DNA of 64,000 nucleotides from Pedobacter alluvionis (GCF_003664035.1 NZ_RCCK01000011.1:248001-312000), one strand, 5' to 3'; counted from the first letter of the stretch, positions 42,269 to 51,298 are shown. Notes: generated by a model not told the origin, from the sequence alone. A program made the numbers and translations.

Positions 42269-45200
42269 TTATAGCGTTGCGTTAATTCCAAAAACATAAC
42301 TTGGCGTAGGTGTTACGCTACCAAAATTTCCTGTATTGATAAATTCAGGATCGATACCATCTTTGTTTGCGCGCCAGACAATTCCCAGGTTCCGCACATT
42401 TGCCGATAGTGACAAAGATTTCACAAAGTTACGGGGCAGAAAGCGCTGCGGAACAATATAAGCAAGAGAAATCTGTTGTAAACGGATGTTATCCGCATTT
42501 CGTACCAATGCATCTGAAAAACGGTAGCGGTTGATGCTGTTAAAGTTCACGCCTGTTATCCCTGGAATAGCATCAGGATTGGATTCATCACCTGGTTTTC
42601 TCCATCGATTATCCAGTTCGCCCTGTCTTCCCAAAACGCCGTTATAGGCAAAATCTGCACTTGTTGGATAGTTCGTTACCGCATTTTTCAAGAAAATGTG
42701 TCCGAAATAGCCTGTAAACCTCACGCCCAACTCCAACTGTCCGTAACTGAAGTTATGATTGAAACCGGCCGTATAAGGCGCATAGCGTCTACCGGCATAA
42801 ACTAAATCATCTTTCGTAAATGCATTGGTCAGGTTGGTGGTATTGCTGATGATGCTATTGTTGCGATCATAGATCTGAGATTGTCCTTTACTGTCAAGTC
42901 CTGCCCAGCGGTAAACGTATGTTGCCCCTAAAGGCATTCCTTCAATTATTGCTGCTGTACCTGCGATATTACTTGCATTATTAACAAGTCGTTGATCAGT
43001 AACCTTATTGGTGTTATAGCCAAAATTCAATATTGATTTCCAGCTGAATTTTCCGGATCTGATGATCTCACCGTTCAAAGTAAATTCATAGCCGCCGCCA
43101 GTTAACGTTCCGCTATTGAAATTGAGGCTCGACCAGCCGTATGTCGGGTTGAAGGCAAAGGCTATTGCAATATCTTTTGTTCTTTTACCGTACACATCAA
43201 AACTTCCATTTAACCTGCCTTTAAAAAACCCAAAATCAATACCAAGGTTGGCCATTTTGGTGGTTTCCCAACCCAGATTAGAATTGGCCGGATTATCGAT
43301 ACTGGCTATTGGCTGGTTGGTTCTGCCATCACTACCTGATATGCTTATCAGCGGTACATTTGTACCAGTTAGAGGCGCTACACCAGCCGTTCCCAGGGTT
43401 GCGCGAATGCTAAAGGCGTTCAGCCATTCTGTATTCTGTAAAAATTCTTCTTTGTTTGCATTCCACCTTAAACCAACTGACCAAAATGGCACTGCTCTTT
43501 TACGTCTGTCAATTCCGAGCAATGTAGCATCATCAAGCCGCACACTACCTGTAACAAAATATTTATCCTGATAACTGTATGATGCATTACTATAATACGA
43601 TAAATATCGCTTACGGTAAGCAATCAGATTACTTAAATTAGCACCCAGGGATTGGGTGTAGCCAAACATGGTCGGATACTGTTGGGTAGGGTTAATGGTT
43701 GCAATTGTACGCGTATCCGAATTAAATCCGTACCTGGTTTCAGAGGTATTATCCGAATTGGTTTCCCGGATTTCAGCTCCGGCAATAATATTAAACTGAT
43801 GCTTACCAGCAATATTAAAATCCGAATTTAACTGACCCCTGACTGTAGTTTCTGATGATGTGGTTCCATAGGTGATGTAGCGCCCGCCTGCAAATGACGG
43901 CGCTATTGCCCGACCATTGGTAAGCACGGTATAAGTATTTGTAAGTATCCTGCCTGCATAACCATTCAAATCATCAAGTGTATAACTACTACCAAACTGG
44001 CGTTGATTGATAATGGAAACATCTGCATTTAACCATTTAGCAATCTTTCCGTTCAGCCCGGCACTCAACCTCAGCACGTTATTTTTTGAAATGGAATTTG
44101 AATAATTTAACTCATCTAATGTGTTGTAAGTAAATGGCAAATAACCCTGCCCCACCAATTTATTTGCAAAAGCATCGGTAAAGATGATATTTCTGCCAAT
44201 ACTATTGCCATTTGCGTCCTGCAATAAATCATACGGGCGTAATGCTGTAGTACTTACTGATAGCGCATTTGTTGCAGCTGCATTATATTGCGATTTAGAG
44301 TACTGATAATTAAATAAAGCCCTCAGGGTTACTTTTTTGTTAAACAAATCGGTTGAGGTATTTGCATTTACAAAGGCATTTTCGCCATAATTGCTTTTAA
44401 AAACCGGTACATCTTTAGTATAGTTTCCGGATATGTAGTAGGTACTCGATTCCGATCCGCCTGAATAAGATAGATTATACTGATGATTAACTGCATTTTG
44501 CAGTAAGTTATCTTCGATCTGTTTCATACCATCTCTCGATGCAATTTGGGCCAATGCAGCATCGCGCTGTGCTACAGTCGCTGTCCCCCTTTTTACCCTG
44601 AACATCCATTCCGTTGCTTCACTACTATTAGGGGTAAAAAATTCATTGCCTGGTGCTGCCGAAGCAGGGTCTACAAGTAGTCCTTTATCCACCATTTCCT
44701 GCTCTAAATTGATGTATTGTGCGCTGTTCATCCAGTGTAAATCAGCAATAGATGGATTTTTTGAAATGCCGAAAACATAACCAACGTTCAGCGAAGGGGC
44801 TATTTTTTTTCCTTTCTTAGTTTCTATAACAATTACACCATTTGCAGCTCTTGAACCCCATATAGATGAAGCTGAAGCATCTTTAAGGAAGGTGATCTGC
44901 TCAATATCAGCCATATTGATACTACTGATCACTGAATTACCAAAAGTATTGCCGGCTACCTGTTTGGTGAGGGTTGCGGCATCACTGGAATTCATTAAAG
45001 GAAATCCATCCACTACGATGAGCGGAAGGCCACCGCCACCTGCATAATTATTTACCCCCCTAATTTGTACACTATTGCCTTTGATATCGAACTTCACGCC
45101 CGCTACCTGCCCCTCTAACCGCTCAAGAATGTTTACTGCCGGGTTGGCTGCCAATTCTTTACCGGTAATAACTGCATAAGCGCCTGCAGCACGCTCCTTG

Positions 45201-45874
45201 CTTATTTTTTGATAACCGTTTGAAACCACCGATACTTCTTCCAGCGCAGCTGTAGACTGTCTGAGTGTGATATAATAAGTAATCGTCTTCCGGTCAACGA
45301 AAATCTCCTCGCCCTTAAAGCCCAGATAACTAATTTGCAGAACATAACCATTGGCAGGCACATCATTAATCACTAAGTCTCCGTTTTTGTCGGTAGTGTA
45401 CATCTTATTGATTGTTTTGTTGTACACATTGGCTCCCGGAAGTGGTCTGCCTGAAGAATCCCTTACCGAAACCTTTACATCAATGACCTTTATAATATCA
45501 ACCAGCTTATCAGTTACACTTTTTTCTTTAATTACAATGGTTTTACCATCCAGCGAAAAAGAAAGGGCCTGGTTATTTAATGATTTTTGAATAGCCTCGA
45601 ATACATTAACCTGATTTACATTGATGGAAACAGGCTTAGCATCCAGAATAATATTGAGGTCATAAATAATGTCGTAACCACTCTGTTTACGTATCTCTTT
45701 CAGCACGCGTTCCAATGGCGCATTTTTTTCAACAATGGAAACTTTTTGTGCCATTGTTGATGCACTGATTTGCATCAACGTTAAAAGAAGAATCGCAGCA
45801 GTTAGTCGCATAACGAGTAGCAGTTTTCGGAACTGCCGGTTAAGCAATCCGAGTGAAGTAAAATTTTTATACAT
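42269..45874 (-). CDS. SusC/RagA TonB-linked transporter with STN domain (thioredoxin/protease locus)
   Basis: 1201 residues. Signal segment (LLVMRLTAAILLLTLMQISASTMAQ), STN domain (about 50-120, VLKEIRKQSGYDIIYDL), carboxypeptidase-regulatory domain (130-215), plug with LPLIVVDGFPL and SASSIWGSRAANGVIVIETKKG, then barrel. The TonB-box-like turn differs from locus 1 (VSVVSNGYQKISKERAAGAY), indicating a different subfamily. STN presence agrees with FecR and ECF sigma genes just upstream. A plus-strand terminator-like hairpin lies in the fecR-susC gap. Confidence 0.93.
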   Translation of the reverse strand: MYKNFTSLGLLNRQFRKLLLVMRLTAAILLLTLMQISASTMAQKVSIVEKNAPLERVLKEIRKQSGYDIIYDLNIILDAKPVSINVNQVNVFEAIQKSLNNQALSFSLDGKTIVIKEKSVTDKLVDIIKVIDVKVSVRDSSGRPLPGANVYNKTINKMYTTDKNGDLVINDVPANGYVLQISYLGFKGEEIFVDRKTITYYITLRQSTAALEEVSVVSNGYQKISKERAAGAYAVITGKELAANPAVNILERLEGQVAGVKFDIKGNSVQIRGVNNYAGGGGLPLIVVDGFPLMNSSDAATLTKQVAGNTFGNSVISSINMADIEQITFLKDASASSIWGSRAANGVIVIETKKGKKIAPSLNVGYVFGISKNPSIADLHWMNSAQYINLEQEMVDKGLLVDPASAAPGNEFFTPNSSEATEWMFRVKRGTATVAQRDAALAQIASRDGMKQIEDNLLQNAVNHQYNLSYSGGSESSTYYISGNYTKDVPVFKSNYGENAFVNANTSTDLFNKKVTLRALFNYQYSKSQYNAAATNALSVSTTALRPYDLLQDANGNSIGRNIIFTDAFANKLVGQGYLPFTYNTLDELNYSNSISKNNVLRLSAGLNGKIAKWLNADVSIINQRQFGSSYTLDDLNGYAGRILTNTYTVLTNGRAIAPSFAGGRYITYGTTSSETTVRGQLNSDFNIAGKHQFNIIAGAEIRETNSDNTSETRYGFNSDTRTIATINPTQQYPTMFGYTQSLGANLSNLIAYRKRYLSYYSNASYSYQDKYFVTGSVRLDDATLLGIDRRKRAVPFWSVGLRWNANKEEFLQNTEWLNAFSIRATLGTAGVAPLTGTNVPLISISGSDGRTNQPIASIDNPANSNLGWETTKMANLGIDFGFFKGRLNGSFDVYGKRTKDIAIAFAFNPTYGWSSLNFNSGTLTGGGYEFTLNGEIIRSGKFSWKSILNFGYNTNKVTDQRLVNNASNIAGTAAIIEGMPLGATYVYRWAGLDSKGQSQIYDRNNSIISNTTNLTNAFTKDDLVYAGRRYAPYTAGFNHNFSYGQLELGVRFTGYFGHIFLKNAVTNYPTSADFAYNGVLGRQGELDNRWRKPGDESNPDAIPGITGVNFNSINRYRFSDALVRNADNIRLQQISLAYIVPQRFLPRNFVKSLSLSANVRNLGIVWRANKDGIDPEFINTGNFGSVTPTPSYVFGINATL

Positions 45875-45881
45875 TTGTTTG

Positions 45882-45998
45882 TTTGGTTATTGCATTCGGC
45901 CCGGGCTTCGAAATCAGGACCTTATGCGATTATTAGTTGATTAATTATTGTCGACTACCAATTATCCAGGGGTGCCGCCAAGCACTTCTGGTTTTTTT
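45882..45998 (+). ncRNA. Candidate antisense RNA opposite the susC leader (locus 2)
   Basis: A perfect 10-bp stem with two G-U pairs, CCAGGGGTGC (45966-45975) and GCACTTCTGG (45982-45991), CGCCAA loop, followed by seven T (45992-45998) on the plus strand. TACATTTG (45870-45877) is an exact TAnnTTTG box on the plus strand, placed over the susC start codon, giving a predicted RNA of about 117 nt complementary to the susC leader. No plus-strand gene ends here. Compare 18022-18113. Confidence 0.5.
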
Positions 45999-46013
45999 GG
46001 AATCGTTTTTAAT

Positions 46014-47198
46014 TTATTTAGAAACGATTACCCTCCTTCCTTCAAGTTTAAAGTGTACTTTTCCTGTTAACTGAATATGGTTGAGCACTTCTGAAATATT
46101 TGTGCCTCTGGACATCCAACCGCCCAGCATTAAATTTTCTGGTGCAGTTTCTTCATAAACTATTTCTACATCATACCATCGGGCTATCTTTCTCATAGCG
46201 CTGCGTAAATCTTCTCTAAATACAAACGCTCCATTTTTCCAGGCAACCGCCATTTCAGTATCGGCCTCTTGTACCTGTATATTTTGATTACTCAGCTTTG
46301 CCAGTTGACCCGGTTTGAGCAATGTCGTTTTATTATCATTTAAAGCAACACTTACGCTTCCTTTAAGTAAAGTAGTTTTAATAAAAGGCTCATCCGCATA
46401 GGCATTGATATTGAAATGCGTTCCCAGCACTTGTACCTTTTCTGATTGAGCATTGTTTTTAATCACTGATACCGAGAAAGGCACTCTCCCATTAGTTCCC
46501 TCTATATGCGTAACTTCAAAATATCCCTCGCCAGTTAAGATTACATTTCTTCCACTTGCCGCAAAAGTTGTCGGATATTTCAAAGATGATCCTGAATTTA
46601 GCCAAACTTTTGACCCATCAGGCAGGATAATAGTATATTGTCCGCCAATGGGTGTAGTAATGGTATTAAACCCAACACTTTTATCTTTTGTATTTAAAGC
46701 CTTGTAAACCAAAGTTCCATCTGAAGATTTTGTAATTTCAATTCCAGCTTCGGTTGCAATTTTGCCAACAGCATCCTTATTTAAATCAATTACCCTACCA
46801 TCAGATAAAGTTAATATTGCCTTATCAGTACCAGCAGGCAGGTCATATTTTTTTGCAATAACAAACCGATCATGATTGGTACTGTTATTCTTAAGCATCA
46901 GGTAACCTATTCCAGCGATCAATAATATGCTTGCGGCAATTCCTATTGAAATTATTCTTTTATATGAACGGTTTAACTTTTGAACCTTTGGCAATTCCGG
47001 TGCAGCTTGTGAAACATCGGAAAGAATTTTGGCCCAGATTTTGGCTTGTAACTTTTCATATTCTATTGGTGGTGGATCAACAGATTTATTTTCTTCAGCT
47101 TTTAACAAATACCAGGTTTCAAGCCGGGCATTTTGTTTTGCTGTAAGTTTATTATCAAGATAGTCTCTGATAAATCCACTTATAGTTTGTTTGTTCAT
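46014..47198 (-). CDS. FecR-family anti-sigma factor (locus 2)
   Basis: 394 residues: cytoplasmic sigma-binding N-terminus (1-80), a membrane helix (about 83-104, IISIGIAASILLIAGIGYLM), FecR domain with TPIGGQYTIILPDGSKVWLN and GEGYFEVTH, and C-terminal DUF4974 ending VHFKLEGRRVIVSK. The C-terminal part receives the signal from the SusC STN domain. 101 bases separate it from the sigma gene. Confidence 0.93.
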   Translation of the reverse strand: MNKQTISGFIRDYLDNKLTAKQNARLETWYLLKAEENKSVDPPPIEYEKLQAKIWAKILSDVSQAAPELPKVQKLNRSYKRIISIGIAASILLIAGIGYLMLKNNSTNHDRFVIAKKYDLPAGTDKAILTLSDGRVIDLNKDAVGKIATEAGIEITKSSDGTLVYKALNTKDKSVGFNTITTPIGGQYTIILPDGSKVWLNSGSSLKYPTTFAASGRNVILTGEGYFEVTHIEGTNGRVPFSVSVIKNNAQSEKVQVLGTHFNINAYADEPFIKTTLLKGSVSVALNDNKTTLLKPGQLAKLSNQNIQVQEADTEMAVAWKNGAFVFREDLRSAMRKIARWYDVEIVYEETAPENLMLGGWMSRGTNISEVLNHIQLTGKVHFKLEGRRVIVSK

Positions 47199-47299
47199 GT
47201 TTATTACAGGTAGTATAATAGTATGACAGCTAGCTCAAGGCAATGTTGTATCCAATATTAAAAAAAAGTTACTTTTTTATTAATTTATTGAAAACAGCG

Positions 47300-47878
47300 C
47301 TATAATGAGATAAAGAAAGAGGGTAAATGACTACCAAATTTGGTTCGCAATGTAGAAATAGCTTTGTTCATTTGCGTTTTAACAGTAAGCTCAGAAATAT
47401 CCATAATGCCCGCAATTTCTTTATAGGAAAGATTTTGTTTTCGTTTTAGCTCAAAAACCTCGCGCATTCGTGGAGGCAGTTTTTCAATTTCCTCTTCAAT
47501 TAGTTTGGTTAAAATGCGTCCTCTAATGAGATGATCGGTGATTTCCTGCGCCTGATCCAAAAATTGACCAAGGTCTGTTAAATAAGCATGATGCACTTGA
47601 TTTTTACTAAAAAAATTCAAAATTGCATTCCTGGTGGAAACATAAAGATAGGCACCAATTGAAGTATCGGATGGCAATTGAGGTGCTTTTTGCCACAACT
47701 TTGTAAATACCTCCTGGACTACATCCTCACTTTCGTTCCCTTCTTTGAGCATCCGCAGAGCGTGTTTGTACAATAACGGCCAGTATCTGTTATAAATTTC
47801 TGAAAAAGCCCTGTTATCCCGATCTATTAATAGCGAAAGTAACTTGTCGTCATCATATGTGGCATAGTCCTGGTCCAT
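47300..47878 (-). CDS. ECF RNA polymerase sigma factor (locus 2)
   Basis: 192 residues. Region 2: RAFSEIYNRYWPLLYKHALRML and EDVVQEVFTKLWQ; region 4: LPPRMREVFELKRKQNLSYKEIAGIMDISELTVKTQMNKAISTLR. FecI-like Bacteroidetes group, no anti-sigma or other domains. It initiates the cassette and should recognise the susC promoter of this locus. No TAnnTTTG box was found upstream. Confidence 0.93.
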   Translation of the reverse strand: MDQDYATYDDDKLLSLLIDRDNRAFSEIYNRYWPLLYKHALRMLKEGNESEDVVQEVFTKLWQKAPQLPSDTSIGAYLYVSTRNAILNFFSKNQVHHAYLTDLGQFLDQAQEITDHLIRGRILTKLIEEEIEKLPPRMREVFELKRKQNLSYKEIAGIMDISELTVKTQMNKAISTLRTKFGSHLPSFFISL

Positions 47879-47958
47879 TGATGAGTAAAAATAGAACTTA
47901 TTTATTGTAAACAGAAATGGGTAAAAAGCACATTTAGAATAATCCCCAGATCAAATAA

Positions 47959-47986
47959 AAAAGGATACTGCTTTTAGCAGTATTTT
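47959..47986 (-). terminator. Hairpin with T-tract upstream of the ECF sigma gene
   Basis: ATACTGC (47965-47971) pairs with GCAGTAT (47977-47983); on the minus strand the stem is followed by CC and a run of T. It may be a second terminator for the C10 protease operon, insulating the sigma gene. Confidence 0.5.
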
Positions 47987-48180
47987 CCAATAATTTTTAA
48001 GAGCCTGTTAAAAATAGATAAATAAAATTGTTATTAGGTAGTGATGCGTTCTGGTGATAAAAAAACAGGATTTAAGCCTACCCACAAAAGGTGGGTGGTT
48101 GAAAGGACATTTGCATAGTTCGATAACGACAGAAGGTTATGCTTACTTTTCTAAGCAAAGGGTGTCATTCAGATACATCA
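47987..48180. other. Intergenic remainder between sigma gene and lipoprotein gene
   Basis: Together with its flanking terminators this makes up the 361-bp gap 47879-48239. It contains a hairpin CTACCCAC / GTGGGTGG (48077-48097, loop AAAAG) without a T-tract. The 60-codon plus-strand ORF at 48054-48236 overlaps both hairpins and is not convincing. Confidence 0.4.
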
Positions 48181-48218
48181 AAAAAAAACAAGCCCACCAA
48201 TTATCATTGGTAGGACTT
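48181..48218 (-). terminator. Terminator of the C10 protease operon
   Basis: On the minus strand a stem built on CCTACCAAT and ATTGGTGGG with a GATA loop (one bulge, one mismatch) is followed by TTG and eight T (plus-strand A 48181-48188), 22 bases after the stop. Confidence 0.7.
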
Positions 48219-48239
48219 CTTAATATATGCTTTTAATAA

Positions 48240-48779
48240 TTATTTTATGATTTGAAAAAATCTGCCTGGAAAGCTGGTATCTTCAATTATTGGCGTTGAC
48301 GCTATATCCCATTTAACAACACCGTTGCACCAAACCTTATCAATAGAGACAGATGCCCCAGATCGTCTTAATTGAGTAATTATAACATCCGTATTCGCAT
48401 TATTCCATTCAATATAAGTTGTTGCAATTTCATTGCCATTTTGATCAATAACTCCCTTACTATTTGAATAAATTTGCATCATATATTCATTTGGATACAT
48501 CTTGTAATCTTCCTTAACACGAAAGGTAGTAAATTGTCTTGGAGCGTCTAATTTACTGTCAAAAATTTCGGTTTTTTGTCCGTTTACCAAATAGTATATT
48601 TTAATATCATCTTTTTTAAAACTGCCTGGGGTAGAGGGGTCAAGTAAATTTTGTCCGTTCTTGTTTACTATACGAATAATATTAGTTAAATCCACTAGCA
48701 CGCCCCCACTTGGATTAGATTTCTTACAACCTATTGTGCATAAAATCATAACTGCAAATAATAGATTTTGCTGCATCAT
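48240..48779 (-). CDS. Small lipoprotein next to the C10 protease, possible inhibitor
   Basis: 179 residues from ATG 48779 (MMQQNLLFAVMILCTIGCKKSN, lipobox cysteine). The frame is open to 48890 but that start overlaps the protease and hides the signal. The mature part is beta-rich with motifs VLVDLTNIIRIVNKNGQNLL, DIKIYYLVNGQKTEIFD and TTYIEWNNANTDVIITQLRR. I do not recognise a family. C10 proteases of Streptococcus and Bacteroides fragilis are often encoded beside their own inhibitor, so an inhibitory or chaperone role is plausible but unproven. It is 22 bases downstream of the protease gene and shares its terminator. Confidence 0.6.
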   Translation of the reverse strand: MMQQNLLFAVMILCTIGCKKSNPSGGVLVDLTNIIRIVNKNGQNLLDPSTPGSFKKDDIKIYYLVNGQKTEIFDSKLDAPRQFTTFRVKEDYKMYPNEYMMQIYSNSKGVIDQNGNEIATTYIEWNNANTDVIITQLRRSGASVSIDKVWCNGVVKWDIASTPIIEDTSFPGRFFQIIK

Positions 48780-48801
48780 ATTAATGTGATTTAAATTTAA
48801 T

Positions 48802-50094
48802 TCATGGACGTATGTTTGTAACCATTCCACGCTTATAGTTAAATGTGTATGAATCAGGATTAAAATTATTAAAGGCATAATATCCATCATATTGACCTTG
48901 CCATCCCCAATTCATATGTAAATATAAATATGTTGAACGTTCTTGTTTCATCAGTATTGGAGTTGATGAGAAAGGAGTATAGGTTTTAGTACACTGGTAA
49001 TTTTTCATTTCTAATAATCCATCACAAACCCATGCATGTCCATCGGCATAACTTCCAAAAATCCACCAGCCATCGTTTTTGCCCCCACTTAAAATAACAG
49101 GGTGTTGACCATTAATTTCGGCTACTACCACATTATAATTATAATCTTGAAATTGTGCTGAAGCATAACCAAAAGTATTTATAAAGGCATTAGCTGTTTT
49201 TGATGTTACTGCGCTTGATCCCAAACAACCGTAATCCATATTAACAGAGTTACCAGCATCCCTCATAAGTCTTGCCGTTTCAGAAGTCGGGAAGTTATTT
49301 GCCATGCTTGACCAATTGTAAGTACTCGGTTTTTGATAATAACGCATTATTTGAGCCATTGAAGTTGCTACACACCCTGTTGGAGGAAGCTGACCGTTGC
49401 CACAACCTATATTTGGAGAGTTATCATTATACCCACCAGTTTGGCCCCAAGTTGTGCTGAGGTAAGGTCCTTTGTAGGTTGATTCAGAACTATACATTCC
49501 TTCTTGCGTGCAATTTGCAAACTGACTCGGATCAGGATCTGGATTAAAACCCATTACTTCATTTTTTTTCCACATCAGCTGGCCCATTTTGGCCACTTTT
49601 TTATCTATTGTAGTTATACCTTTTCTCAGATTCTTGATCCTCTCATCCATATTGCTAAGCCAGGCAATTAAACCTGAGGGAGTAGCCGATGAATTCAAAT
49701 TGAAATTACTCGTTTCAGAAAATGCAAGAACAGGGTCTAAACGTTTATCGCCAGAGATAATTACAAAGCCTCCATTCGAGTAGTTAATGATGTAGTAGGA
49801 AGGTTTTTGATCACCAACTTCCACAATATCCAGAGTTTGATGAGAATCTGAATTGCGATCAGTAGATTTACTCATCAGTTTTGCAGAGTTGGATTTATTG
49901 AATACAACCCTATTGATAGCAAAGTCTTTAGCATCTGTCTTACTAACAAAATTTGTATCAGGCACATCGTGATTTGATAGTTCACTACCATCCTTGGAGC
50001 AGGAAAATAAAAAAGTTGCTGAGCCAACAAGCAGCGAATAACTGAAAAGCTTAAATTTTCGTGTTATACGAAATGATTCGGATTTTTTTTTCAT
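48802..50094 (-). CDS. C10 (streptopain-type) cysteine protease lipoprotein
   Basis: 430 residues. Lipoprotein signal with C32 (ATFLFSCSKD), a Spi/propeptide-like domain (about 45-150, SYYIINYSNGGFVIISGDKRLDP), and a papain-like catalytic domain with C241 in LPPTGCVATSMAQIMRYY and H353 in YADGHAWVCDGL, then MNWGWQGQYDGYY near the end. This matches family C10 (streptopain, PrtT, B. fragilis Bfp). The propeptide keeps it inactive until processed. It should degrade proteins at the surface or outside. It is not in an obvious larger operon. Confidence 0.9.
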   Translation of the reverse strand: MKKKSESFRITRKFKLFSYSLLVGSATFLFSCSKDGSELSNHDVPDTNFVSKTDAKDFAINRVVFNKSNSAKLMSKSTDRNSDSHQTLDIVEVGDQKPSYYIINYSNGGFVIISGDKRLDPVLAFSETSNFNLNSSATPSGLIAWLSNMDERIKNLRKGITTIDKKVAKMGQLMWKKNEVMGFNPDPDPSQFANCTQEGMYSSESTYKGPYLSTTWGQTGGYNDNSPNIGCGNGQLPPTGCVATSMAQIMRYYQKPSTYNWSSMANNFPTSETARLMRDAGNSVNMDYGCLGSSAVTSKTANAFINTFGYASAQFQDYNYNVVVAEINGQHPVILSGGKNDGWWIFGSYADGHAWVCDGLLEMKNYQCTKTYTPFSSTPILMKQERSTYLYLHMNWGWQGQYDGYYAFNNFNPDSYTFNYKRGMVTNIRP

Positions 50095-50335
50095 TGATAA
50101 ATTAATTTAGAGTTGATAGTAAATTAAATCGTTAGATTTAAGTACCCTAAGTATACGGTTATTAATTTGAGAAATAGTAATTTCTCAGAAAACTTATCTA
50201 CATATCTATAGATCATTGCCGTTAAATTCTCTAAAAAGAAAAACGCATTGCTATTTGCGGATTTCGCTAAAAGTAGTTCTTCCCCACTTTCGGTGGTTTT
50301 TCATGATAAATCTGGCTGTGATTCTTTAGGAAATT

Positions 50336-50690
50336 ATGAATCTTTCCAAACTGATTTTCTCATCAATTGATCCTTTTAGAGTCGCTTCGGTAGATAACCA
50401 GGTCGACTTTGTTAATATCTATTTACAGAGCAGGCAAAGAATCTGCCGATGTCCAGATTGCTTAAGTCCGTCAAAAAAGCTTCATAGCTATATAACTTAT
50501 TGAAGCAACAGTAAACATTTAAACCGCCTTACCGGAATAAAAGTGAATACTGAAAAGAAATCCTCTTTTCAGCCTATAAGTTTAAGGATTCTTACATTTA
50601 GTGCATTTATGCGAAACGGCAATCAATTTTGTTTAGGGTTTATTCGGCATTAGAGAACTGTTATGCAAACATACTACCTCCCAGGACAGT
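50336..50690 (+). pseudogene. Decayed ISL3-family transposase, 5' remnant
   Basis: An ORF of 55 codons (50336-50503) has the ISL3 N-terminal zinc motif ICRCPDC followed by SPSKKLHSYIT, then a stop. Further residues in a shifted frame (KRQSILFRVYSA, ending about 50690) could be the next conserved block. No inverted ends or full-length partner are visible. The surrounding gap 50095-50870 is otherwise non-coding and AT-rich. Confidence 0.45.
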
Positions 50691-50870
50691 AAAATAAGAA
50701 TATAGATATACTATTGATATAAGTACCTTAACAAATGAAAATTTATCGTTAACGTTAAATCATTGTAAAGCCATTCTTTATTTAATATTAAAATGCATTA
50801 TTAATCAGTTTTCTATAAATAATAAAGACACTTTTAATATCAATTACATTTCAATTGACGTTAATGGGTT

Positions 50871-51245
50871 ATGAAACTTCAAAAATTTTTACTCGTTACC
50901 TTACTCATCATTGGCAGCGACCGCTTGTTTGCACAATCAACTTCTCCATCCTCTACCATGAACCCATTGGAAAGTAATAGAAAGAAAATAGATTCCTTAG
51001 ATCAGCAACTCATTGAATTATTAGGGCAGCGCGAACTTGTAGTGAAAGAAATAGGGATTTATAAAGCAAAGAACCACATCCCACCCCTACAGGCCGCACG
51101 TTTTCAGCAGGTGCTGGATAAAAATATAGCAGCGGGTAAAAAGCGTGATTTATCGCCGGATTTTGTAACTGAAGTTTTCAATGCCATTCATAAAGAAAGT
51201 TTAAGAAAAGAAGAGGAAATAAAATCAAGCCATTCCGGACAATAA
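50871..51245 (+). CDS. Exported chorismate mutase (AroQ type)
   Basis: 124 residues: signal peptide (MKLQKFLLVTLLIIGSDRLFAQ) and an all-helical AroQ domain, with NRKKIDSLDQQLIELLGQRELVVKEIGIYK supplying the Arg/Lys active-site positions. The third helix reads PPLQAARFQQVLDKN, where the usual RE is RF. Chorismate mutase normally makes prephenate in the cytoplasm; exported forms are known in some bacteria (AroQ-gamma). No aromatic pathway gene is adjacent. Whether the enzyme is active outside the cytoplasm cannot be judged here. Confidence 0.82.
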   Translation: MKLQKFLLVTLLIIGSDRLFAQSTSPSSTMNPLESNRKKIDSLDQQLIELLGQRELVVKEIGIYKAKNHIPPLQAARFQQVLDKNIAAGKKRDLSPDFVTEVFNAIHKESLRKEEEIKSSHSGQ

Positions 51246-51259
51246 GCTCATTCAGCTTC

Positions 51260-51298
51260 ATGATATTCAATAAAATCAATGATTTTATTGAATATCAT
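51260..51298. repeat. 39-bp near-perfect palindrome
   Basis: Arms of 19 bp (51260-51278 and 51280-51298) centred on one A; the core reads TCAATAAAATCA-A-TGATTTTATTGA. It begins 15 bases after the chorismate mutase stop and may terminate that transcript despite having no T-tract. The gap 51246-51634 holds nothing else convincing; a 24-codon ORF at 51501 is probably chance. Confidence 0.65.

Noticed and set aside
43116..43571. 151-codon plus-strand ORF inside susC
   Set aside because: It is the opposite-strand shadow of the SusC barrel, with no coding features of its own.
48054..48236. 60-codon plus-strand ORF
   Set aside because: Runs across two hairpins that read as a terminator for the opposite strand and has low-complexity composition.
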